NCBI GenBank assembly: GCA_008933525.1
Contig: WBUV01000042.1
Coordinates: forward strand, 1-13,091
Source of the DNA: Bacteroidales bacterium
GTDB taxonomy: Bacteria; Bacteroidota; Bacteroidia; Bacteroidales; Tenuifilaceae
Direction: 5' to 3'
DNA length: 13,091 bases
Both the position numbers and the translations under genes were made by a program. Each line of letters begins with the position of its first letter. Within the stretch, counting starts at the first letter, position 1. Shown one piece after another: positions 1-8,165 of this stretch. A model generated the notes under the pieces. That model searched no databases. It worked only from the letters and a program-made list of their open reading frames with translations, and was not told where the DNA came from.

Positions 1-2268
1 CCAATTACCTGTTTGGTGTTTATTACCCATTTGACTTATGGCCAGGATGAAAAGAGTCAGTTTGATATGGCAATCCTTAAAGCCGAACAGCAGAGAGTTT
101 CTAATCCTGATTCAGCAGTTCTTTTTGCTCAGAGGGCGCTAAACATTGCAATGCAAATTGATAATCCAATTTATGTGATAAGGGCTGAGCACATTCTCGG
201 TTATTGTTACTATAGCCGGAACGATTTTGAGTTAGCTCTTGTCCATCTAAATAAATCGTATCTATTGGCAAAAGAGCATGATCAGGAAAGCTGGGTTGCT
301 CAAAACTTGAATCGCATTGGAAATGTTTATCAGCTTAAGAGTGATTACTCGCATGCACTCCAATCATACCTCAGCGCACTGGAGATAAACCAAAGGCTAG
401 AGGATAAAATTCAAATTGCTCGGACACAGGTAAATATTGGCACAATTTATAGTTTTACCGGTGGTTATTCAAAGGCAATTGAACATATGCTAGCAGCGCT
501 TGAAACCTATGAAAAGGAGATGGATAGGGAGGGTATTGCATGGACCTCGTTAAGTATTGCTCGCTTGTTCAACAGAATAGAGATATACGATAAGGCATTG
601 CAGTATAATGATCTTGCCTTGAATCAGTATAGGAGTCTTGGGAATCAGAATGGGATATTACTATCACTCACTGAACAAGCCAATATATATTACCATTCTG
701 GTTTAAACAAGAAGGCCTTGGATATTGCAAAGGTGGTTTTGGAATCAAATATTCAAAATCAAAATATTCATGGTCAGGCAGCGAATTACTTATTGATTGG
801 AATTATTAATTATGAGCTAGGAGAACTTTCGCTGGCAAACGATAATCTTTTAAAGGCATTAGACTTAAAGCAGACGATTAATGACAGCATTGATATTGCC
901 AAGCTGAATAGATACCTTGGCGAGGTTCAAATTAAGAAAGGTAATTCTAAGGAAGGTTTTAATTATCTGAATTCAGCCTTGAGGGTTGCGCTTGAGCAAC
1001 GCATGATGGACGATGTTCGAGATATCTACCAAAGTTTATCCCAAGCATACCGTTTAAAGGGCGATTATAAAAGTGCCTTGGAATACTATGGATTTCATTC
1101 ATCAATAAAGGATAGCATTAATGCAGGAGAGATCTCCAAACTCGAAATGCAATTCGATTTTGACAAGAGGGAGCGTGAGCAGGAAATTCTTACAAAGCAG
1201 CGCGAAGCATTTCAGCAAGCTCGATTAGAGCGACAAAGAATGTACTCGCTTTTTATATCAATTGCACTACTTTTGACAATGGCACTAGCCTCTGTAATTT
1301 TTTATTTCTTGCGCGAGAAACAAAAGATTAACAAGTTACTGGTTGCACAAAATCAAGAAATATTGAGGCAGAAGGCTGAAATAGAGGATCAAAAACAGGA
1401 AATTGAGAGTCAGCGCGATTTAGCCGAACGACAACGCGATCAGATTGCCGATCAACAGAAGCAAATAACAGATAGTATAAAATACGCTAGCCGTATTCAA
1501 GCGGCGGTTCTTCCTCGTTCTCAGAACCTCAAAAACTATTTACGGGACTTTTTTGTGTATTACCAGCCAAAGAACATAGTAAGCGGTGATTTTTACTGGG
1601 TTACTCCACTCTCCGATGGTCGAATTGCTGTTGCGGTGGCCGATTGCACTGGACACGGCGTTCCTGGCGCTTTTATGAGCATGCTTGGAATAACATTGCT
1701 GAAAGAGTTAACAGCTATGCATATTAACGAAAGTGCTGGAGAAATTCTTTTCAAACTAAGGCAACTGGTAATGGCATCGCTAAACCAAACAGGTTCCGAA
1801 GGAGAATCGCACGATGGAATGGATATGGGATTAGTGCTGATAGATAAACAATCTAATGAAATTGAATACGCCGGGGCATATTTACCATTGCTTATAGCCC
1901 GAAAATCAGATTTAGAAGGATTTGGAGCGGATCAGCCGGTGGAGTCGTTCGATGGATATTCGATATACGAGTTTAAAGGGAATAAAATGCCAATTGGGTT
2001 CCACGTTATTGGTGAAAAACCTTTTGTTACCCATAAAATTAAATATCAACCAAGCGATGTTTTCTACCTTTTTTCCGATGGCTATACCGATCAGTTTGGA
2101 GGCCCCTCAAATTTAAAGTATATGCTCATCAATTTTAAAAAATTATTACTAGGTATTCAGCAATATTCTCTTGAAGAACAGCGCCGTATTATTGAGAAAA
2201 ACTTTGAAGAATACAGGGGTATTCAAAAACAAGTCGATGATATTCTTGTTCTAGGTTTTAAGGTATAA
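1..2268 (+). CDS. TPR-repeat membrane protein with C-terminal SpoIIE/PP2C serine phosphatase domain (5' partial)
   Basis: The frame is open to the left edge, so the true start lies outside the window; the TTG at 13 is only the first possible start inside it. The first residues look like the end of a signal peptide (...LTYGQ, then DEK). About eight tetratricopeptide repeats of roughly 40 residues follow (nt ~120-1130). A single membrane helix comes next (nt 1240-1311, MYSLFISIALLL...), then a Gln/Glu-rich coiled coil (nt ~1312-1480) and a SpoIIE-type phosphatase domain to the end. Metal-site motifs are visible: SGDFYW (Asp codon at 1588), ADCTGHG (Asp codon at 1642), GMDMG, FSDGYTDQ and a terminal DDILVLG. 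The inferred topology is periplasmic TPRs sensing an unknown partner and a cytoplasmic phosphatase acting on phosphoserine/threonine, as in partner-switching regulation. No kinase or anti-sigma antagonist lies nearby, so the target is unknown. Confidence 0.9.
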   Translation, partial: PITCLVFITHLTYGQDEKSQFDMAILKAEQQRVSNPDSAVLFAQRALNIAMQIDNPIYVIRAEHILGYCYYSRNDFELALVHLNKSYLLAKEHDQESWVAQNLNRIGNVYQLKSDYSHALQSYLSALEINQRLEDKIQIARTQVNIGTIYSFTGGYSKAIEHMLAALETYEKEMDREGIAWTSLSIARLFNRIEIYDKALQYNDLALNQYRSLGNQNGILLSLTEQANIYYHSGLNKKALDIAKVVLESNIQNQNIHGQAANYLLIGIINYELGELSLANDNLLKALDLKQTINDSIDIAKLNRYLGEVQIKKGNSKEGFNYLNSALRVALEQRMMDDVRDIYQSLSQAYRLKGDYKSALEYYGFHSSIKDSINAGEISKLEMQFDFDKREREQEILTKQREAFQQARLERQRMYSLFISIALLLTMALASVIFYFLREKQKINKLLVAQNQEILRQKAEIEDQKQEIESQRDLAERQRDQIADQQKQITDSIKYASRIQAAVLPRSQNLKNYLRDFFVYYQPKNIVSGDFYWVTPLSDGRIAVAVADCTGHGVPGAFMSMLGITLLKELTAMHINESAGEILFKLRQLVMASLNQTGSEGESHDGMDMGLVLIDKQSNEIEYAGAYLPLLIARKSDLEGFGADQPVESFDGYSIYEFKGNKMPIGFHVIGEKPFVTHKIKYQPSDVFYLFSDGYTDQFGGPSNLKYMLINFKKLLLGIQQYSLEEQRRIIEKNFEEYRGIQKQVDDILVLGFKV

Positions 2269-2332
2269 GGGCTCAATCGGTTAGTTTAATCAGATTTAAT
2301 GCTAATTTAACATCTAACCAAAATGTATTTCT

Positions 2333-2340
2333 CAACTTTG
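2333..2340 (+). promoter_or_regulatory. Possible Bacteroidota -7 box upstream of the metallophosphoesterase gene
   Basis: CAACTTTG matches the TAnnTTTG -7 consensus except at its first base. It lies 18 bases before the ATG at 2359, which would give a leader of about 10-15 bases. I see no clear TTTG -33 element at the expected distance, so this is a weak call. Confidence 0.35.
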
Positions 2341-2358
2341 CTAATTAACTTTTAACTC

Positions 2359-3108
2359 ATGAAACTTCTTGTACTCTCGGATTTACACATTGATACTGGA
2401 GATAAGTTTGGGACATTTGGCTGGAAATCGCAGAAATTCATAAAAACACTTGAAGCGATAATAAATCATTATAAAATTGATCAAGTAATATTGAATGGAG
2501 ATGTTTATGAACTGTACAAATACACTTACTCCGATGTGGTTGATCGAAACAGTGATTTGATAAATTATTTTGAATCAAAAGAGTTTATTTTTATTCGTGG
2601 TAATCACGATTTATGGAACCCAAGGGCAAAAGATCATTACAATATCTCGAACTCACAAGGTAAAACAATACATATTGAACATGGCCATAACGCCGATTTT
2701 TTAAATGGGACATCAATAGGTCGATTCATCGGCAAGGTGGGTTTCTACATTTTAAGGTTCATAGTAAAGTTTCATTGGGCAGAACGTTTATACTTTAAAA
2801 TTGTTGAGTACGACGATGAGGTGAACAGAGTTCCTCGAAAGTACAATTCTTACAAGTACCTTCTCTATGGGCTAAAACTCCTTCGCAAATACGACTTGGT
2901 TGTTTTAGGGCATACGCATAAACTTGAGGTTCATAAAATGTACTATATAAATCAGCGTAAACAGTACTTAAACTGTGGAACCTGTTCGCTGGGACGATTC
3001 CAGGCCGTACTAATTGACACAGAAACCCTAGCAAACGAAACAATAAAGATTGGACGCAAATCCGAGCTAATTATCGACGAACTGCCACCATTCCCGCTCA
3101 AAAAGTAA
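2359..3108 (+). CDS. Calcineurin-like metallophosphoesterase
   Basis: This 249-residue cytosolic protein carries the full dinuclear-metal signature of calcineurin-like phosphoesterases: DLH (residues 8-10), GD (47-48), GNHD (81 region), an HGH (108-110), and GHTH (184-187). The family hydrolyses phosphomonoesters or phosphodiesters with two bound metal ions, often Mn2+ or Fe. Size and layout resemble LpxH-type UDP-2,3-diacylglucosamine hydrolases. However, LpxH enzymes usually have GNRD and HGD, where this protein has GNHD and HGH, so an LpxH role is not supported and the substrate is unknown. The insert at about 118-175 is rich in aromatic and basic residues and could be a substrate or membrane-surface cap. 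There is no signal peptide. The ATG places the first motif at residue 8, which fits the family. The gene stands 90 bases after the TPR-SpoIIE gene and probably has its own promoter. Confidence 0.85.
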   Translation: MKLLVLSDLHIDTGDKFGTFGWKSQKFIKTLEAIINHYKIDQVILNGDVYELYKYTYSDVVDRNSDLINYFESKEFIFIRGNHDLWNPRAKDHYNISNSQGKTIHIEHGHNADFLNGTSIGRFIGKVGFYILRFIVKFHWAERLYFKIVEYDDEVNRVPRKYNSYKYLLYGLKLLRKYDLVVLGHTHKLEVHKMYYINQRKQYLNCGTCSLGRFQAVLIDTETLANETIKIGRKSELIIDELPPFPLKK

Positions 3109-3213
3109 AGTACTTTTCTAGAAAAAATTTACTGCCTACCAGTATATCCGGAGTGGATTTTTCTTAAAATATCAAGTTTATTAACAAATGTGTTCCAATA
3201 AAAGTCATTTAAT

Positions 3214-3221
3214 TAAATTTG
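3214..3221 (+). promoter_or_regulatory. Putative Bacteroidota promoter -7 box for the e(P4)-family phosphatase gene
   Basis: TAAATTTG is an exact match to TAnnTTTG and lies 36 bases before the ATG at 3258, implying a leader of roughly 30 bases. No convincing -33 TTTG is seen upstream. It sits in the 149-base gap after the metallophosphoesterase gene, which otherwise holds no clear feature. Confidence 0.5.
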
Positions 3222-3257
3222 CTCCCTCGATAAAGTTAACCCATTAAAACTAAATAT

Positions 3258-4043
3258 ATGAATAGGTTATTGCTAATGTTGGCGCTGGTGCTTGTTGTTT
3301 TCACAAGCTGCAAGAAGTCGACCCATCAAGAAATTAATCAGGATCACCTTATTTATGCTACACTTTGGTTCCAAAGCTCTCCAGAGAATCAAGCACTTTA
3401 CCACCAAGGATTCAACATTGCTAAAATGCAATTAGCCCAGTTTGCTGCAGTTAAATCGGAAAAACCCAAGGCAGTTGTTGTTGATATTGACGAAACGATG
3501 CTTGATAATAGCCCTTTTCAAGCCCAAGAAATTATCGATAACAAAGAATTTTCGTCCGAGTTTTGGAATGAATGGTCGCAACTCGGAAATGCCAAGGCGT
3601 TACCCGGTGCTAAGGAGTTTAGCAATTTCTGCGATTCAATAGGTGTTACTTTGTTCTATATCTCAAATAGAAAAACCACTGAGCTAGATGCCACAATTAA
3701 GAATCTTGATTCGCTTGGCTTTTCGTTTGCAAAACCAGAGTATTTTCTTTTGAAAGAAAATGAAAGTAGCAAAAAGACAAGACGCGAGAAAGTTTCGGCG
3801 GAGTTTGATATTGTTATGCTTATTGGCGATAACTTAAACGATTTTTCGGAGGTTTTTGAAAGCCGTGGCGACGACTGGGGTGCTTCGTTAGTGGAACAGT
3901 ACAAAAACGAGTTTGGAAAAAGGTATATCGTTTTACCGAACCCTATGTATGGTGATTGGGAAAAGAATCTTTATAAAACAAAGGATTTAACTCTCGAGCA
4001 GAAATATGAATTAAGGAAACAGGCCGTTAAGGGATTTAAATAA
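3258..4043 (+). CDS. 5'-nucleotidase / class C acid phosphatase, lipoprotein e(P4) family
   Basis: This 261-residue HAD-superfamily phosphatase begins with a lipoprotein signal peptide: a short basic start, a hydrophobic stretch, then the lipobox-like FTSC with Cys18, followed by KK. The family hallmark TLWFQSS is at 35-41. The catalytic DxD motif is DIDET (nucleophile Asp76, acid/base Asp78), SNRK at 136-139 is motif II, and GDNLNDF at 190-196 supplies the metal-binding aspartates. Characterised members such as Haemophilus e(P4) are outer-membrane lipoproteins that dephosphorylate 5'-nucleotides and NMN, allowing nucleoside or nicotinamide riboside uptake. The same kind of envelope nucleotide scavenging is inferred here. 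Length is normal and the start is fixed by the signal peptide. The gene is monocistronic in appearance, with its own -7 box and a strong terminator 22 bases after the stop. Confidence 0.92.
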   Translation: MNRLLLMLALVLVVFTSCKKSTHQEINQDHLIYATLWFQSSPENQALYHQGFNIAKMQLAQFAAVKSEKPKAVVVDIDETMLDNSPFQAQEIIDNKEFSSEFWNEWSQLGNAKALPGAKEFSNFCDSIGVTLFYISNRKTTELDATIKNLDSLGFSFAKPEYFLLKENESSKKTRREKVSAEFDIVMLIGDNLNDFSEVFESRGDDWGASLVEQYKNEFGKRYIVLPNPMYGDWEKNLYKTKDLTLEQKYELRKQAVKGFK

Positions 4044-4065
4044 CTAGATTATTAGCATTTAGAGA

Positions 4066-4089
4066 GCGACCCAGAGGGTCGCTTTTTTT
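4066..4089 (+). terminator. Rho-independent terminator after the e(P4)-family gene
   Basis: A perfect 7-bp stem GCGACCC/GGGTCGC (4066-4072 with 4076-4082) closes a 3-base loop and is followed directly by seven T residues (4083-4089). It is oriented for the plus strand and isolates the phosphatase gene from the superoxide dismutase gene. Confidence 0.92.
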
Positions 4090-4143
4090 GTAGAACATTT
4101 TTCGGCGTTTACTGTTTATGTTATAAAACTAAACAGCTAAAAC

Positions 4144-4842
4144 ATGAAAAGAATAATTTTATCACTAATGCTTATAGCAACTCTTGGCAATTTGTTTGCG
4201 CAGAGTATTGTACTAAATACAAAGGTTTCAGAAATGTCGTTTTACTCTTTACCATATGCATACGAAGCGTTGGAGCCTACTATCGATAAGCTAACCGTTG
4301 AAATCCATTACTCTAAGCACCACAAGGCTTACTTTGATAATTTTTTGAAAGCATCAACAGGAACTGATATTACCTCAAAGTCCCTATTAGAAGTTTTTGC
4401 AAATATGACTAAGTATTCCGATGCAATTAGAAATAATGCGGGAGGTTACTATAACCATGTTATTTACTGGGAGATATTGAAGCCAGGAAACAAGTCAAAT
4501 ATAAGTGTGGAACTAAAAAATGCGATTGAAAAAGATTTTGGCTCAATGGATGAGTTGAAAAAGCAAATTACTGATGCCGCAATGAAGCGTTTTGGTAGTG
4601 GATGGGCTTGGCTAAGTATAAATGCTGATGGAAAACTTTTTATTAGTTCTACTCCAAATCAGGATAATCCCTTAATGGATTTATCTTCACAAAAGGGTTT
4701 TCCAATTCTTGGAGTTGATGTTTGGGAGCATGCTTATTACTTAAAATACCAAAATCGTAGGGCAGAATATGTTAATATTTTTTGGGATGCTATAAATTGG
4801 GCTGTAGTTTCTGAGTACTATTCAAAATCGAGGACGAATTAA
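4144..4842 (+). CDS. Secreted superoxide dismutase, Mn-type Fe/Mn family
   Basis: The 232-residue protein dismutates superoxide to O2 and H2O2. The start is set by a signal peptide (MKRIILSLMLIATLGNLFAQ, residues 1-20), after which the normal fold begins at YSLPYAYEALEP (34-45). The four metal ligands are present: His55 in EIHYSKHH, His105 in YYNH, Asp192 and His196 in DVWEHAYY. Tyr63 matches the gateway tyrosine. Metal-type markers favour manganese: Gly101 replaces the Gln found four residues before the second His ligand in Fe enzymes, and Gln173 in NQDNPLM matches the Mn-enzyme Gln. A cambialistic enzyme cannot be excluded. The export signal implies action in the periplasm or on the surface. 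The gene follows a strong terminator, so it must have its own promoter, but I see no clear TAnnTTTG box in the 54 bases between. Confidence 0.94.
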   Translation: MKRIILSLMLIATLGNLFAQSIVLNTKVSEMSFYSLPYAYEALEPTIDKLTVEIHYSKHHKAYFDNFLKASTGTDITSKSLLEVFANMTKYSDAIRNNAGGYYNHVIYWEILKPGNKSNISVELKNAIEKDFGSMDELKKQITDAAMKRFGSGWAWLSINADGKLFISSTPNQDNPLMDLSSQKGFPILGVDVWEHAYYLKYQNRRAEYVNIFWDAINWAVVSEYYSKSRTN

Positions 4843-4915
4843 AGGAGCAAAAGGTATCTTTAACTAAACCGACACCTTACTTAAATGTTTTTTGTAATAT
4901 CAAAATTTAGATCAA

Positions 4916-5917
4916 ATGTCATCTGATAAAAATGCAATGAGTGAATTCAATACAAGTTGGGTTAAGGTTGTAATGAGGTATAATTTCCCTGATAATTTTA
5001 AAAGTTGGTGGCAGGTTGTTAACTCGGTAGTTCCCTATATTGCCATCTGGGTTTTAATGGTTTACAGTTTAGAGTATTCGTACTGGTTAACTTTGTTGCT
5101 TTCTGTTTTTGCTGCAGGATTTTTAGTGCGAATATTTATTGTTTTTCACGATTGCGGTCACGGATCATTTTTCAAGTCTGAGAGGTTAAACAGACTGGTT
5201 GGAATTCCGCTGGGTTTACTATCATTTACACCCTACCACCGCTGGCATCGCGATCATAAAGAACATCATGCAACTGTTGGCAATCTCGACAAACGGGGTG
5301 TAGGCGATGTTAAAACCCTAACCGTTGAGGAATATCAGAGTTTATCAAAATGGAAGAAATTTGGGTATCGATTTTACCGAAATCCGATATTTTTAATTGG
5401 AGTAGCACCTCTACTCCTATTTCTAATTCAGTATCGTTTGCCAAAATCATATATGAACCGCAAAGAGCTGGTTTACCTTCATCTATCTAATTTAGCGCTA
5501 GTATTAGGGATTTTACTTGTGATTTGGGCAATAGGGTGGAAGGCTTATCTACTTATTCAATTACCGGTAATTTACTTGGCATCCGTACATGGGGTTTGGC
5601 TATTCTATGTTCAGCATCAGTACGAATCGGTTAAATGGGAGCGTTCAGATAAATGGGATTATAAAACAATTGCCATTCAGGGTAGTTCATATTTCAAACT
5701 ACCATTTATACTCAAGTGGTTTACGGGTAACATTGGATTTCACCATATACACCATTTGAGCCCGACCATTCCAAACTATAAATTGTCCAAATGTCATAAA
5801 GAAAATCCAATGTTTCAGGATATTAAACCCATAACTTTTTTCTCCAGCCTTAAATCGTTAAGGTTAAGACTGTGGGACGAAAAGAAACAAAGGTTGGTTG
5901 GATTTAATGAAATATAG
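4916..5917 (+). CDS. Membrane fatty acid desaturase (three-histidine-box family)
   Basis: A 333-residue integral membrane di-iron desaturase, which uses O2 and electrons from a ferredoxin- or cytochrome-b5-type donor to put a cis double bond into an acyl chain. All three histidine boxes are present: HDCGH (78-82), HRWHRDHKEHH (108-118) and HHIHH (276-280). YVQHQYE (231-237) is another family hallmark. Hydrophobic segments lie at about 37-75, 155-172, 186-205 and 208-232, as expected for a fold with the iron site on the cytoplasmic face. The C-terminal tail is short and basic, with no fused electron-transfer domain. It resembles DesA/omega-6-type desaturases in the boxes, but position specificity cannot be read from sequence. 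The ATG at 4916 is taken as start; an in-frame ATG at 4937 is possible. It lies 73 bases after the dismutase gene and may share its transcript. Confidence 0.9.
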   Translation: MSSDKNAMSEFNTSWVKVVMRYNFPDNFKSWWQVVNSVVPYIAIWVLMVYSLEYSYWLTLLLSVFAAGFLVRIFIVFHDCGHGSFFKSERLNRLVGIPLGLLSFTPYHRWHRDHKEHHATVGNLDKRGVGDVKTLTVEEYQSLSKWKKFGYRFYRNPIFLIGVAPLLLFLIQYRLPKSYMNRKELVYLHLSNLALVLGILLVIWAIGWKAYLLIQLPVIYLASVHGVWLFYVQHQYESVKWERSDKWDYKTIAIQGSSYFKLPFILKWFTGNIGFHHIHHLSPTIPNYKLSKCHKENPMFQDIKPITFFSSLKSLRLRLWDEKKQRLVGFNEI

Positions 5918-5924
5918 CTGATAT

Positions 5925-5955
5925 AAAAAAACCGAGTCAAAATTTTTTGACTCGG
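5925..5955 (-). terminator. Terminator between the convergent desaturase and fabH genes
   Basis: An inverted repeat CCGAGTCAAAA/TTTTGACTCGG (5932-5942 with 5945-5955) forms a long stem with a tiny loop. Read on the minus strand it is followed by seven Ts (complement of the A run 5925-5931), so it is best formed as the terminator of the DUF177-rpmF-plsX-fabH operon. On the plus strand it starts 14 bases after the desaturase stop, but the bases after it are not a T run. It may still help stop that transcript. Confidence 0.88.
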
Positions 5956-5973
5956 CCATTATATCTTGAAATA

Positions 5974-6984
5974 CTATTTGGCAAATTTACTTCCATCGTA
6001 CGCCCACTTTATGTAACAGGCACCCCAGGTAAATCCGGCTCCAAAAGTTGCAATTATAACATTGTCGCCTTTCTTTAATTTGGATTCCCATTCCCAAAGG
6101 CAAAGTGGAATTGTTGCGCTGGTGGTGTTTCCAAATCTTTCGATATTGATCATTACCTTATCTTTTCCAATTCCCATTCTGTTTGCAGTTGCCTCAATAA
6201 TACGCATATTTGCCTGATGAGGAACTAGCCAAGCCAGTTGCTCGGGGCTAATATTGTTACGTTTCATCATTTCAACAGAAACATCGGCCATGTTGGAAAC
6301 AGCAGCCTTAAATACAGGTTGTCCCTCCTGGTAAATATAATGCTGACGCTTAGTTACTGTTTCAATTGATGCTGGATAGCAAGAACCTCCTGCAACTTGG
6401 TGTAAGTGTTTACGTCCCGAACCATCAACCTGCATTTTGGCGTCTATTACACCAAAACCATCCTCGCAGGGTTCGAGAAGTACTGCACCGGCACCATCGC
6501 CAAAAATTGGACAGGTAGCACGGTCGGTATAGTCGGTTATCGACGACATTTTATCGGCACCAACAACCACCACTTTTTTGTGCGATCCTGATTCAACAAA
6601 TTTAGATGCAGTTACCAAAGCGTAAAGGAAACTAGAGCAACCAGCATTCATATCGTACCCAAAAGCATTTTTAATTCCGCATTTATCGCTAATTATATTA
6701 GCCGTTGCCGGGAACTGCATATCGGGTGTAACAACACCGCAAATCAGCATATCTACCTCTTCGGGTTTTGTATTGGTCTTACGAAGTAGTTCATTCACAG
6801 CGTGAATAGCAATATCCGAAGTTCCCAATCCTTCACCTTTAAGGATATGACGCTCTTTGATACCAATACGGGTCATAATCCACTCATCGGTGGTATCAAC
6901 CATGCGGCTGAGTTCCTCGTTGGTGAGAATGTACTCGGGTACATATCCACCAACCCCTGTGATTGCAGCAGTAATTTTTCCCAT
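5974..6984 (-). CDS. fabH: 3-oxoacyl-[ACP] synthase III (beta-ketoacyl-ACP synthase III)
   Basis: This 336-residue cytosolic thiolase-fold enzyme condenses acetyl-CoA (or a branched acyl-CoA) with malonyl-ACP to start fatty acid synthesis. The catalytic triad is complete: Cys116 in NAGCSSF, His256 in PHQAN and Asn286 in FGNTTSA. The N-terminal [10 protein letters not shown] and [14 protein letters not shown] segments and the C-terminal [11 protein letters not shown] are typical of FabH, and length is normal. Branched-chain primer use is common in the phylum but cannot be deduced here. The start codon overlaps the plsX stop by one base (TAATG), showing tight translational coupling. It is the last gene of the DUF177-rpmF-plsX-fabH operon, followed 19 bases on by a strong terminator. 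Confidence 0.97.
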   Translation of the reverse strand: MGKITAAITGVGGYVPEYILTNEELSRMVDTTDEWIMTRIGIKERHILKGEGLGTSDIAIHAVNELLRKTNTKPEEVDMLICGVVTPDMQFPATANIISDKCGIKNAFGYDMNAGCSSFLYALVTASKFVESGSHKKVVVVGADKMSSITDYTDRATCPIFGDGAGAVLLEPCEDGFGVIDAKMQVDGSGRKHLHQVAGGSCYPASIETVTKRQHYIYQEGQPVFKAAVSNMADVSVEMMKRNNISPEQLAWLVPHQANMRIIEATANRMGIGKDKVMINIERFGNTTSATIPLCLWEWESKLKKGDNVIIATFGAGFTWGACYIKWAYDGSKFAK

Positions 6985-7925
6985 TAGCTGAATGCTTGTT
7001 TAATTTTCTCGCAAAGTTGCGATGATATAACCTCGCGAGTTTGAATAATCATGTTCATTATTGCTTTGGGGCTCGATGCACCATGAGCTATTATTACAGG
7101 CTTATTAACGCCAAGAACGGGTGTTCCACCGTAGTTCTCGGAGTTAAACCTCTCGTTGAATCTATTATCGGGGTTAACCTTCGTGAGTATATGGTAGAAT
7201 GCCTCGGCTTGTTTAAGAACAACATTGCCTACAAATCCATCGCAAACTACTACGTCGGCTTTCTTATCGTTAAATAGGTGGTGGCCCTCAACGTTTCCAA
7301 CAAAGTTGAAATCTGCAGAATCCTTCATCATCTCAAAGGCACTTTTTGTAACCAGGTTGCCTTTTTCTTCCTCCTCGCCAATGCTTAATAACGATATCCT
7401 TGGATTTTCAATGCCAAAAACTTGCTTAGCATAGATTGAACCAAGAATTCCGTATTGGTATAATACATCGGGACGACAATCGGGGTTAAGCCCAACGTCG
7501 AGCAGAAGATTAACTTTTTTCTCGGAAACGGGAATGAAACCAGCAATTGCAGGACGAATAACGCCAGGAATTTGCTTAACAACCATCATTGCGCCAACCA
7601 TCATAGCACCTGTGCTGCCAGCACTGGCAAAACCATCAATTTTGCCGGCGGCAAGCGCCATAAAGCCTTTAACGATACTTGAGTCGGTTTTTTTAGCGAA
7701 TGATTTTGATGGGTTGTCACCCATTTCAATTACCTCGGAGGTATGGATGATATCAAAATTTTCAGGACTTACACCTTCTTTTTGCAGTAGATTTACAATG
7801 ATGTCCTGATTGCCAAAGAGAACTATTCTCTCATCGGCACTAAGATGCTTTAGGGCTAAAACGGCACCCGATACTACAGCATCGGGTGCAAAGTCTCCTC
7901 CCATAACATCAACACCAATCCTCAT
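6984..7925 (-). CDS. plsX: Phosphate acyltransferase (acyl-ACP:phosphate transacylase)
   Basis: PlsX converts acyl-ACP and phosphate to acyl-phosphate, the donor used by PlsY to acylate glycerol-3-phosphate, so it links fatty acid synthesis to phospholipid synthesis at the membrane surface. The N-terminal [15 protein letters not shown] is the family signature. Further hallmarks are [11 protein letters not shown] (normally DVGAN), [17 protein letters not shown], and [14 protein letters not shown] choose the ATG at 7925; a GTG codon immediately upstream (7928) is the other candidate and adds only one residue. The resulting 313 residues are slightly shorter than the Bacillus enzyme (about 330) but include the C-terminal HGAS segment. 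It lies 29 bases after rpmF and overlaps fabH by one base. Confidence 0.96.
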   Translation of the reverse strand: MRIGVDVMGGDFAPDAVVSGAVLALKHLSADERIVLFGNQDIIVNLLQKEGVSPENFDIIHTSEVIEMGDNPSKSFAKKTDSSIVKGFMALAAGKIDGFASAGSTGAMMVGAMMVVKQIPGVIRPAIAGFIPVSEKKVNLLLDVGLNPDCRPDVLYQYGILGSIYAKQVFGIENPRISLLSIGEEEEKGNLVTKSAFEMMKDSADFNFVGNVEGHHLFNDKKADVVVCDGFVGNVVLKQAEAFYHILTKVNPDNRFNERFNSENYGGTPVLGVNKPVIIAHGASSPKAIMNMIIQTREVISSQLCEKIKQAFS

Positions 7926-7954
7926 CACTAGTGTGCTAATTAGGGTTGATATAA

Positions 7955-8140
7955 TTAGGCGTTAACAGCCTTTTCAATTGCTTGTTTTCCACGGTAAAAA
8001 CCACACTCTGGGCATACCCTGTGATACTCAACAGCTGAACCACAGTTTGAGCAGTTTGAAAGAGTAGGAGTACTAGCCTTGTAGTGAGTTCTACGCTTAT
8101 TTCTTCTCTGCTTGGAAATCTTTGATTTTGGATGTGCCAT
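7955..8140 (-). CDS. rpmF: 50S ribosomal protein L32
   Basis: The 61-residue basic protein starts MAHPKSKISKQRRNKRRTHY, the characteristic L32 N-terminus (MAxPK..S..R...RR.H). It carries a zinc-ribbon pattern C-x2-C...C-x2-C at Cys30, Cys33, Cys43 and Cys46, so this is the zinc-binding form of L32, a late-binding protein of the large subunit near the peptidyl transferase region. The gene sits 25 bases after the DUF177 gene and upstream of plsX, the same order found in many bacterial phyla, and should be co-transcribed with both. Confidence 0.97.
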   Translation of the reverse strand: MAHPKSKISKQRRNKRRTHYKASTPTLSNCSNCGSAVEYHRVCPECGFYRGKQAIEKAVNA

Positions 8141-8165
8141 TTTTCAACTTATTAATTAGTAAAAC

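Noticed and set aside
3140..3165. Possible terminator after the metallophosphoesterase gene (ATCC-GGAGT-GGAT then Ts)
   Set aside because: The stem is only 4 bp, too weak to support as a terminator.
4855..4862. TATCTTTA as a -7 box for the desaturase gene
   Set aside because: It misses the key final G, has no -33 partner, and the gene could be transcribed from upstream.
5925..5955. Inverted repeat as an operator or small RNA
   Set aside because: Its position between two convergent gene ends and the T run on the minus strand explain it as a terminator.
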